Source: Euglena gracilis (Eukaryota > Euglenozoa > Euglenophyceae > Euglenales > Euglenaceae). From it: DNA of 55,851 nt. The position numbers were made by a program, and so were the translations under genes. Positions 22,882 to 33,800 of this stretch are shown here, one piece after another. The stretch's first letter is position 1; each line of letters starts with the position of its first letter. The stretch covers positions 1 through 55,851 of the forward strand of contig CAAHFI011577194.1 in NCBI GenBank assembly GCA_900893395.1. The letters run 5' to 3'. The notes beneath the pieces are model-generated. The model saw only the letters and a list, made by a program, of their open reading frames with translations. It did not search any database and had not been told where the DNA came from.

Positions 22882-24262
22882 CTACTGCATGATGGCGCCT
22901 TGCTGTTGACGATTTCTTTCTTGCAGTTGTATTTCTCACGTGTTGCTTGCTTACACAAAAAACATCACCCTTCTTCCCTTATTTACTACAATTTGACATA
23001 TTTTCAGTGTTTTTCACCGAGGAGAACCGTACCCGGAGCACCCAAAAAATGCCCAAAACGAAACAAAACATCTTGGCCTTGGTAAGCTCTCCTGTCCGCC
23101 GCTTGTAAGCCCGTTGTTTGAGCGACGGCGGGGTTTTGCAGTGTTTAATCAAACAATGGTGGTTTTATGCTCCATAATTCTTGGAGCATTAGAAGTTCCT
23201 AGAAGCCACTGCCCTTTTCCCCAAGGCACACCGCCCACGTCACGAGGAACAACTTTGTGAGCGTCATTGCAAGCCGGTCAACGTTCGTTTTTTTGACGGA
23301 CGTGCTGCCGTGAACGGCCCACAAAGCAAAAAAGCACTCGCCTTTGTGCTCACCTTGGCTTCTGACTGCCTCGTGAGGTCCGTCCCTCTAGTTTGTTGTA
23401 CTCGACTCGACTGCGAGCGAGCAGGCTGGTTCTTTACCAACCCTGGGGAGGGTCCAGAGTGCCTTGAGGTGCCTGCCAAAGAAGGCACTACACCCCCCCC
23501 CTGGAGAGTCATATTTCGGCCCGTCAACAGCCATATTCCTTTGAAAATCGGCCTTTTTGGTTCCCCGGTGACGTCGGCGATGGGTGTGTGCCAGGGTATT
23601 TTTGGCCGTGTGCCCTCCCGCGGGAGGGTCAGGGTGGAAACCCTGCCAAGGCAGGCTCCGTTCCCAGGATGGGGTCGGCTTTCCCGGAATCCCCCAAAAA
23701 GAACAGCCTGACTGCATGTTTTATTTTGTGCTTCCTACCCCCATTTAAGCAGGGAGTTTTTTTTTCTCGAAAGATGGCACCTGCACCGTCGGAAACACTT
23801 CCGAGGCCCTTGGGAAGCGTGAAACTTTTTATTTATTTGCTCGATCTCTAAATTTGTCCATCGACACCCGGTAGAAATGTTTTTTGGACGTCGGAAAAAA
23901 TCTTTTGTGGTCCGCACCAAATTCCGGCCGCGCACTTGGTACAACTTTTACAGCACTTTGGGAGCATGAAAATCTGATTTTTTGAGCGCGACCTCCCGAA
24001 CTAACTCATCCCCCAATAGCCAAGCTTGTTTCCGGACATTTCCCAAGGGCAATTTTTTGAAAGAAATACGTGAGCGCGAGGACTGCAGAAAACAAAAAAA
24101 ACGCCGGCGTCGGACAAAAAATGAACCTTTTTTCAACCTCGCGAGGTGCTTCCCACCGTTTACGAACCCCTTTGGATGGAGTAGAATTTAGTGCCACGCG
24201 TAAGGCAAAAGCATTCCAGTTTCAAGTATACCGCGAAGTGCAAAAAAGAAAATAAACAACCT
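22882..24262. other. Intergenic stretch rich in short inverted repeats
   Basis: No gene is supported. The 133-codon plus frame (23310-23711) lacks splice partners and has overlapping minus frames of similar length. Seen here: CCGCCG...CGGCGG arms near 23096-23133, an 8-7-8 inverted repeat at 23167-23189, and a perfect 16-base palindrome CCCTCCCGCGGGAGGG at 23613-23628. The upstream exons or promoter of gene A may lie in its first few hundred bases. Confidence 0.5.
23167..23189. repeat. 8-7-8 inverted repeat
   Basis: ATGCTCCA and TGGAGCAT flank a 7-base spacer (TAATTCT). Spacer length equals that of the longer site at 20277, but the arm sequences are unrelated. Confidence 0.4.
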
Positions 24263-24270
24263 CAAGTGGC

Positions 24271-24327
24271 CATTATTATATGAAGCCAACGGGCCAATAT
24301 TATACGAACCAAATCTTACATGAACCC
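24271..24327 (+). repeat. Imperfect ~20-bp tandem repeat at the right edge of the island
   Basis: Three drifting copies of ATTATAYGAASCC-like sequence (ATTATATGAAGCC, ATTATACGAACC, TTACATGAACCC) stand just inside the array junction at 24351. Confidence 0.45.
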
Positions 24328-24350
24328 AAAACCCATCACACTCCAAAGGA

Positions 24351-24600
24351 ACAAGTGTGCTTTGAAAGTACCCCCCCCCGATAATATGACAACTTTAACA
24401 CCTCACCCCTTGAAAATGTGAGGTGGCAAATAACCGTTGCCCCCCACACCCCAAGGAAAAAGGCACAAAAAAATGGCACCACCAAAATAAAACCAAAGTT
24501 AAAAATTGAAAATGGGGCTTTGTTGAAGAGGGATAGGCACAAGAAATCCGAAAGCCGCACAAGTGTGCTTTGAAAGTACCCCCCCCCGATAATATGACAA
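24351..24600. repeat. Truncated and rejoined satellite unit at the right edge of the island
   Basis: Satellite starts abruptly with ACAAGTGTGC at 24351, runs to GTTGAAGAG at 24530, then jumps to GATAGGCACAAG, omitting about 200 bp that a full unit carries there. It continues to GACAA at 24600, where the telomeric tract begins. Both copies of the GTAC-to-GATAATATG stretch here have an uninterrupted C run, unlike array units, which read CCCT before the long C run. Confidence 0.85.
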
Positions 24601-24882
24601 CCCTAACCCTAACCCTAACCCTAACCCTAACCCTAACCCTAACCCTAACCCTAACCCTAACCCTAACCCTAACCCTAACCCTAACCCTAACCCTAACCCT
24701 AACCCTAACCCTAACCCTAACCCTAACCCTAACCCTAACCCTAACCCTAACCCTAACCCTAACCCTAACCCTAACCCTAACCCTAACCCTAACCCTAACC
24801 CTAACCCTAACCCTAACCCTAACCCTAACCCTAACCCTAACCCTAACCCTAACCCTAACCCTAACCCTAACCCTAACCCTAA
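24601..24882 (+). repeat. Interstitial telomeric tract, 47 perfect CCCTAA repeats
   Basis: 282 bases are exactly 47 copies of CCCTAA with no error, followed by CTAACA and then ACACCTCACC of the satellite unit. The tract sits at the same unit position as the one at 12032 but with the C-rich strand on plus, so the two tracts face each other across the island. The lack of any mismatch suggests a young insertion, continued homogenisation, or a real telomere-derived addition. Leucine/threonine and arginine/valine frames across it are not genes. Confidence 0.97.
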
Positions 24883-27800
24883 CTAACAACACCTCACCCC
24901 CTGAAAATGTGAGGTGGCAAATAACCGTTGCCCCCCCCACACCCAAGAGGAAAAGGCACAAAAAAGTGGCACCGCCAAAATAAAACCAAAGTTAAAAATT
25001 GAACATGGGGCTTTGTTGAAGAGGTAAACCATTGAAATTTTGAAAAGATGATGCCCCTAACCGATATTTTGACTTAAAAAAAAGCGAAGCAAAAAATTAT
25101 ATGATCCCAAGGGGGTGGGGGGTTTGCAACATTATTATGGTACCCAAAGCATACCACCACCTTTATTTACTTGGAAAATGTGAAATAAATGAGTGATAGG
25201 CACAAGAAATCCGAAAGCCGCACAAGTGTGCTTTGAAAGTACCCTCCCCCCCCCCGATAATATGACAACTTTAACACCTCACCCCTGAAAATGTGAGGTG
25301 GCAAATAACCGTTGCCCCCCCCACACCCAAGAGGAAAAGGCACAAAAAAACGGCAACACCAAAATAAAACCAAAGTTAAAAACTGAAAATGGGGCTTTGT
25401 TGAAGAGGTAAACCATTGAAATTTTGAAAAGATGATGCCCTAACCGATATTTTGACTTAAAAAAAAGCGAAGCAAAAAATTATATGATCCCAAGGGGGTG
25501 GGGGTTTGCAACATTATTATGGTACCCAAAGCATACCACCACCTTTATTTACTTGGAAAATGTGAAATAAATGAGTGATAGGCACAAGAAATCCGAAAGC
25601 CGCACAAGTGTGCTTTGAAAGTACCCTCCCCCCCCGATAATATGACAACTTTAACACCTCACCCCTGAAAATGTGAGGTGGCAAATAACCGTTGCCCCCC
25701 CCACACCCAAGAGGAAAAGGCACAAAAAAATGGCACCGCCAAAATAAAACCAAAGTTAAAAATTGAACATGGGGCTTTGTTGAAGAGGTAAACCATTGAA
25801 ATTTTGAAAAGATGATGCCCCTAACCGATATTTTGACTTAAAAAAAAGCGAAGCAAAAAATTATATGATCCCAAGGGGGGTGGGGGGTTTGTAACATTAT
25901 TATGGTACCCAAAGCATACCACCACCTTTATTTACTTGGAAAATGTGAAATAAATGAGTGATAGGCACAAGAAATCCGAAAGCCGCACAAGTGTGCTTTG
26001 AAAGTACCCTCCCCCCCCCGATAATATGACAACTTTAACACCTCACCCCCTGAAAATGTGAGGTGGCAAATAACCGTTGCCCCCCCCACACCCAAGAGGA
26101 AAAGGCACAAAAAAATGGCACCGCCAAAATAAAACCAAAGTTAAAAATTGAACATGGGGCTTTGTTGAAGAGGTAAACCATTGAAATTTTGAAAAGATGA
26201 TGCCCCTAACCGATATTTTGACTTAAAAAAAAGCGAAGCAAAAAATTATATGATCCCAAGGGGGGTGGGGGGTTTGCAACATTATTATGGTACCCAAAGC
26301 ATACCACCACCTTTATTTACTTGGAAAATGTGAAATAAATGAGTGATAGGCACAAGAAATCCGAAAGCCGCACAAGTGTGCTTTGAAAGTACCCTCCCCC
26401 CCCCCGATAATATGACAACTTTAACACCTCACCCCTGAAAATGTGAGGTGGCAAATAACCGTTGCCCCCCCCCACACCCAAGGGAAAAGGCACAAAAAAA
26501 TGGCACCGCCAAAATAAAACCAAAGTTAAAAATTGAAATGGGGCTTTGTTGAAGAGGTAAACCATTGAAATTTTGAAAAGATGATGCCCCTAACCGATAT
26601 TTTGACTTAAAAAAAAGCGAAGCAAAAAATTATATGATCCCAAGGGGGGTGGGGGTTTGTAACATTATTATGGTACCCAAAGCATACCACCACCTTTATT
26701 TACTTGGAAAATGTGAAATAAATGAGTGATAGGCACAAGAAATCCGAAAGCCGCACAAGTGTGCTTTGAAAGTACCCTCCCCCCCCCGATAATATGACAA
26801 CTTTAACACCTCACCCCTTGAAAATGTGAGGTGGCAAATAACCGTTGCCCCCCCCACACCCAAGGGAAAAGGCACAAAAAAATGGCACCACCAAAATAAA
26901 ACCAAAGTTAAAAATTGAAAATGGGGCTTTGTTGAAGAGGTAAACCATTGAAATTTTGAAAAGATGATGCCCCTAACCGATATTTTGACTTAAAAAAAAG
27001 CGAAGCAAAAAATTATATGATCCCAAGGGGGGTGGGGGGTTTGTAACATTATTATGGTACCCAAAGCATACCACCACCTTTATTTACTTGGAAAATGTGA
27101 AATAAATGAGTGATAGGCACAAGAAATCCGAAAGCCGCACAAGTGTGCTTTGAAAGTACCCTCCCCCCCCCGATAATATGACAACTTTAACACCTCACCC
27201 CTGAAAATGTGAGGTGGCAAATAACCGTTGCCCCCCCCACACCCAAGGGAAAAGGCACAAAAAAATGGCACCACCAAAATAAAACCAAAGTTAAAAATTG
27301 AAAATGGGGCTTTGTTGAAGAGGTAAACCATTGAAATTTTGAAAAGATGATGCCCCTAACCGATATTTTGACTTAAAAAAAAGCGAAGCAAAAAATTATA
27401 TGATCCCAAGGGGGTGGGGGGTTTGTAACATTATTATGGTACCCAAAGCATACCACCACCTTTATTTACTTGGAAAATGTGAAATAAATGAGTGATAGGC
27501 ACAAGAAATCCGAAAGCCGCACAAGTGTGCTTTGAAAGTACCCTCCCCCCCCCCGATAATATGACAACTTTAACACCTCACCCCTGAAAATGTGAGGTGG
27601 CAAATAACCGTTGCCCCCCCCACACCCAAGAGGAAAAGGCACAAAAAAATGGCACCACCAAAATAAAACCAAAGTTAAAAATTGAAATGGGGCTTTGTTG
27701 AAGAGGTAAACCATTGAAATTTTGAAAAGATGATGCCCCTAACCGATATTTTGACTTAAAAAAAAGCGAAGCAAAAAATTATATGATCCCAAGGGGGGTG

Positions 27801-30800
27801 GGGGTTTGCAACATTATTATGGTACCCAAAGCATACCACCACCTTTATTTACTTGGAAAATGTGAAATAAATGAGTGATAGGCACAAGAAATCCGAAAGC
27901 CGCACAAGTGTGCTTTGAAAGTACCCTCCCCCCCCCGATAATATGACAACTTTAACACCTCACCCCTGAAAATGTGAGGTGGCAAATAACCGTTGCCCCC
28001 CCCACACCCAAGAGGAAAAGGCACAAAAAAATGGCACCCAAAATAAAACCAAAGTTAAAAATTGAAAATGGGGCTTTGTTGAAGAGGTAAACCATTGAAA
28101 TTTTGAAAAGATGATGCCCCTAACCGATATTTTGACTTAAAAAAAAGCGAAGCAAAAAATTATATGATCCCAAGGGGGGTGGGGGTTTGCAACATTATTA
28201 TGGTACCCAAAGCATACCACCACCTTTATTTACTTGGAAAATGTGAAATAAATGAGTGATAGGCACAAGAAATCCGAAAGCCGCACAAGTGTGCTTTGAA
28301 AGTACCCTCCCCCCCCCGATAATATGACAACTTTAACACCTCACCCCTGAAAATGTGAGGTGGCAAATAACCGTTGCCCCCCCCCACACCCAAGAGGAAA
28401 AGGCACAAAAAAATGGCACCGCCAAAATAAAACCAAAGTTAAAAATTGAAAATGGGGCTTTGTTGAAGAGGTAAACCATTGAAATTTTGAAAAGATGATG
28501 CCCCTAACCGATATTTTGACTTAAAAAAAAGCGAAGCAAAAAATTATATGATCCCAAGGGGGTGGGGGGTTTGCAACATTATTATGGTACCCAAAGCATA
28601 CCACCACCTTTATTTACTTGGAAAATGTGAAATAAATGAGTGATAGGCACAAGAAATCCGAAAGCCGCACAAGTGTGCTTTGAAAGTACCCTCCCCCCCC
28701 CCGATAATATGACAACTTTAACACCTCACCCCTGAAAATGTGAGGTGGCAAATAACCGTTGCCCCCCCCACACCCAAGAGGAAAAGGCACAAAAAAATGG
28801 CACACCAAAATAAAACCAAAGTTAAAAATTGAAAATGGGGCTTTGTTGAAGAGGTAAACCATTGAAATTTTGAAAAGATGATGCCCCTAACCGATATTTT
28901 GACTTAAAAAAAAGCGAAGCAAAAAATTATATGATCCCAAGGGGGTGGGGGGTTTGCAACATTATTATGGTACCCAAAGCATACCACCACCTTTATTTAC
29001 TTGGAAAATGTGAAATAAATGAGTGATAGGCACAAGAAATCCGAAAGCCGCACAAGTGTGCTTTGAAAGTACCCTCCCCCCCCCGATAATATGACAACTT
29101 TAACACCTCACCCCTGAAAATGTGAGGTGGCAAATAACCGTTGCCCCCCCCACACCCAAGAGGAAAAGGCACAAAAAAATGGCACCGCCAAAATAAAACC
29201 AAAGTTAAAAATTGAACATGGGGCTTTGTTGAAGAGGTAAACCATTGAAATTTTGAAAAGATGATGCCCCTAACCGATATTTTGACTTAAAAAAAAGCGA
29301 AGCAAAAAATTATATGATCCCAAGGGGGGTGGGGGGTTTGTAACATTATTATGGTACCCAAAGCATACCACCACCTTTATTTACTTGGAAAATGTGAAAT
29401 AAATGAGTGATAGGCACAAGAAATCCGAAAGCCGCACAAGTGTGCTTTGAAAGTACCCTCCCCCCCCCGATAATATGACAACTTTAACACCTCACCCCTG
29501 AAAATGTGAGGTGGCAAATAACCGTTGCCCCCCCCACACCCAAGGGAAAAGGCACAAAAAAATGGCACCACCAAAATAAAACCAAAGTTAAAAATTGAAA
29601 ATGGGGCTTTGTTGAAGAGGTAAACCATTGAAATTTTGAAAAGATGATGCCCCTAACCGATATTTTGACTTAAAAAAAAGCGAAGCAAAAAATTATATGA
29701 TCCCAAGGGGGGTGGGGGGTTTGTAACATTATTATGGTACCCAAAGCATACCACCACCTTTATTTACTTGGAAAATGTGAAATAAATGAGTGATAGGCAC
29801 AAGAAATCCGAAAGCCGCACAAGTGTGCTTTGAAAGTACCCTCCCCCCCCCCGATAATATGACAACTTTAACACCTCACCCCTGAAAATGTGAGGTGGCA
29901 AATAACCGTTGCCCCCCCCACACCCAAGGGAAAAGGCACAAAAAAATGGCACCACCAAAATAAAACCAAAGTTAAAAATTGAAATGGGGCTTTGTTGAAG
30001 AGGTAAACCATTGAAATTTTGAAAAGATGATGCCCCTAACCGATATTTTGACTTAAAAAAAAGCGAAGCAAAAAATTATATGATCCCAAGGGGGGTGGGG
30101 GGTTTGTAACATTATTATGGTACCCAAAGCATACCACCACCTTTATTTACTTGGAAAATGTGAAATAAATGAGTGATAGGCACAAGAAATCCGAAAGCCG
30201 CACAAGTGTGCTTTGAAAGTACCCTCCCCCCCCCGATAATATGACAACTTTAACACCTCACCCCTGAAAATGTGAGGTGGCAAATAACCGTTGCCCCCCC
30301 CACACCCAAGGGAAAAGGCACAAAAAAATGGCACCACCAAAATAAAACCAAAGTTAAAAATTGAAAATGGGGCTTTGTTGAAGAGGTAAACCATTGAAAT
30401 TTTGAAAAGATGATGCCCCTAACCGATATTTTGACTTAAAAAAAAGCGAAGCAAAAAATTATATGATCCCAAGGGGGGTGGGGGGTTTGTAACATTATTA
30501 TGGTACCCAAAGCATACCACCACCTTTATTTACTTGGAAAATGTGAAATAAATGAGTGATAGGCACAAGAAATCCGAAAGCCGCACAAGTGTGCTTTGAA
30601 AGTACCCTCCCCCCCCCGATAATATGACAACTTTAACACCTCACCCCTGAAAATGTGAGGTGGCAAATAACCGTTGCCCCCCCCACACCCAAGGGAAAAG
30701 GCACAAAAAAATGGCACCGCCAAAATAAAACCAAAGTTAAAAATTGAAATGGGGCTTTGTTGAAGAGGTAAACCATTGAAATTTTGAAAAGATGATGCCC

Positions 30801-33800
30801 CTAACCGATATTTTGACTTAAAAAAAAGCGAAGCAAAAAATTATATGATCCCAAGGGGGGTGGGGGGTTTGTAACATTATTATGGTACCCAAAGCATACC
30901 ACCACCTTTATTTACTTGGAAAATGTGAAATAAATGAGTGATAGGCACAAGAAATCCGAAAGCCGCACAAGTGTGCTTTGAAAGTACCCTCCCCCCCCCG
31001 ATAATATGACAACTTTAACACCTCACCCCTGAAAATGTGAGGTGGCAAATAACCGTTGCCCCCCCCCACACCCAAGGGAAAAGGCACAAAAAAATGGCAC
31101 CACCAAAATAAAACCAAAGTTAAAAATTGAAAATGGGGCTTTGTTGAAGAGGTAAACCATTGAAATTTTGAAAAGATGATGCCCCTAACCGATATTTTGA
31201 CTTAAAAAAAAGCGAAGCAAAAAATTATATGATCCCAAGGGGGGTGGGGGTTTGTAACATTATTATGGTACCCAAAGCATACCACCACCTTTATTTACTT
31301 GGAAAATGTGAAATAAATGAGTGATAGGCACAAGAAATCCGAAAGCCGCACAAGTGTGCTTTGAAAGTACCCTCCCCCCCCCGATAATATGACAACTTTA
31401 ACACCTCACCCCTTGAAAATGTGAGGTGGCAAATAACCGTTGCCCCCCCCACACCCAAGGGAAAAGGCACAAAAAAATGGCACCACCAAAATAAAACCAA
31501 AGTTAAAAATTGAAAATGGGGCTTTGTTGAAGAGGTAAACCATTGAAATTTTGAAAAGATGATGCCCCTAACCGATATTTTGACTTAAAAAAAAGCGAAG
31601 CAAAAAATTATATGATCCCAAGGGGGGTGGGGGGTTTGTAACATTATTATGGTACCCAAAGCATACCACCACCTTTATTTACTTGGAAAATGTGAAATAA
31701 ATGAGTGATAGGCACAAGAAATCCGAAAGCCGCACAAGTGTGCTTTGAAAGTACCCTCCCCCCCCCCGATAATATGACAACTTTAACACCTCACCCCTGA
31801 AAATGTGAGGTGGCAAATAACCGTTGCCCCCCCCACACCCAAGAGGAAAAGGCACAAAAAAATGGCACCACCAAAATAAAACCAAAGTTAAAAATTGAAA
31901 TGGGGCTTTGTTGAAGAGGTAAACCATTGAAATTTTGAAAAGATGATGCCCCTAACCGATATTTTGACTTAAAAAAAAGCGAAGCAAAAAATTATATGAT
32001 CCCAAGGGGGGTGGGGGGTTTGTAACATTATTATGGTACCCAAAGCATACCACCACCTTTATTTACTTGGAAAATGTGAAATAAATGAGTGATAGGCACA
32101 AGAAATCCGAAAGCCGCACAAGTGTGCTTTGAAAGTACCCTCCCCCCCCCCGATAATATGACAACTTTAACACCTCACCCCTGAAAATGTGAGGTGGCAA
32201 ATAACCGTTGCCCCCCCCCACACCCAAGAGGAAAAGGCACAAAAAAATGGCACCGCCAAAATAAAACCAAAGTTAAAAATTGAAATGGGGCTTTGTTGAA
32301 GAGGTAAACCATTGAAATTTTGAAAAGATGATGCCCCTAACCGATATTTTGACTTAAAAAAAAGCGAAGCAAAAAATTATATGATCCCAAGGGGGGTGGG
32401 GGGTTTGCAACATTATTATGGTACCCAAAGCATACCACCACCTTTATTTACTTGGAAAATGTGAAATAAATGAGTGATAGGCACAAGAAATCCGAAAGCC
32501 GCACAAGTGTGCTTTGAAAGTACCCTCCCCCCCCCGATAATATGACAACTTTAACACCTCACCCCTGAAAATGTGAGGTGGCAAATAACCGTTGCCCCCC
32601 CCACACCCAAGGGAAAAGGCACAAAAAAATGGCACCACCAAAATAAAACCAAAGTTAAAAATTGAAAATGGGGCTTTGTTGAAGAGGTAAACCATTGAAA
32701 TTTTGAAAAGATGATGCCCCTAACCGATATTTTGACTTAAAAAAAAGCGAAGCAAAAAATTATATGATCCCAAGGGGGGTGGGGGGTTTGTAACATTATT
32801 ATGGTACCCAAAGCATACCACCACCTTTATTTACTTGGAAAATGTGAAATAAATGAGTGATAGGCACAAGAAATCCGAAAGCCGCACAAGTGTGCTTTGA
32901 AAGTACCCTCCCCCCCCCCGATAATATGACAACTTTAACACCTCACCCCTGAAAATGTGAGGTGGCAAATAACCGTTGCCCCCCCCACACCCAAGGGAAA
33001 AGGCACAAAAAAATGGCACCACCAAAATAAAACCAAAGTTAAAAATTGAAATGGGGCTTTGTTGAAGAGGTAAACCATTGAAATTTTGAAAAGATGATGC
33101 CCCTAACCGATATTTTGACTTAAAAAAAAGCGAAGCAAAAAATTATATGATCCCAAGGGGGGTGGGGGGTTTGTAACATTATTATGGTACCCAAAGCATA
33201 CCACCACCTTTATTTACTTGGAAAATGTGAAATAAATGAGTGATAGGCACAAGAAATCCGAAAGCCGCACAAGTGTGCTTTGAAAGTACCCTCCCCCCCC
33301 CGATAATATGACAACTTTAACACCTCACCCCTGAAAATGTGAGGTGGCAAATAACCGTTGCCCCCCCCCACACCCAAGAGGAAAAGGCACAAAAAAATGG
33401 CACCCCAAAATAAAACCAAAGTTAAAAATTGAAATGGGGCTTTGTTGAAGAGGTAAACCATTGAAATTTTGAAAAGATGATGCCCCTAACCGATATTTTG
33501 ACTTAAAAAAAAGCGAAGCAAAAAATTATATGATCCCAAGGGGGGTGGGGGGTTTGTAACATTATTATGGTACCCAAAGCATACCACCACCTTTATTTAC
33601 TTGGAAAATGTGAAATAAATGAGTGATAGGCACAAGAAATCCGAAAGCCGCACAAGTGTGCTTTGAAAGTACCCTCCCCCCCCCCGATAATATGACAACT
33701 TTAACACCTCACCCCTGAAAATGTGAGGTGGCAAATAACCGTTGCCCCCCCCCACACCCAAGAGGAAAAGGCACAAAAAAATGGCACCGCCAAAATAAAA

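Larger units (their letters stand above)
12183..24350. other. Non-satellite island between the two satellite arrays
   Basis: No satellite sequence is seen here. The left array breaks off about two thirds of the way through a unit, and the right array resumes about 70 bases into a unit, so the flanks do not join into an intact unit. No terminal inverted repeats are evident at the two ends, and I did not identify a target-site duplication. The readable genes are all on the minus strand (A, C, B, D from right to left). A mobile element, a captured host segment or an old array boundary are all possible. Confidence 0.75.

Noticed and set aside
23310-23717. Overlapping 133-codon plus and 109-codon minus frames
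   Set aside because: Neither has splice partners or a recognisable domain; GC-rich chance frames are likely.
12183-24350. Retroelement or virus-derived island
   Set aside because: No reverse transcriptase, capsid or polymerase sequence and no long terminal repeats seen; the recombinase alone fits a Crypton-like or host origin better.
24395-24983. Long frames of Leu-Thr or Arg-Val repeats
   Set aside because: They simply read the CCCTAA tract.
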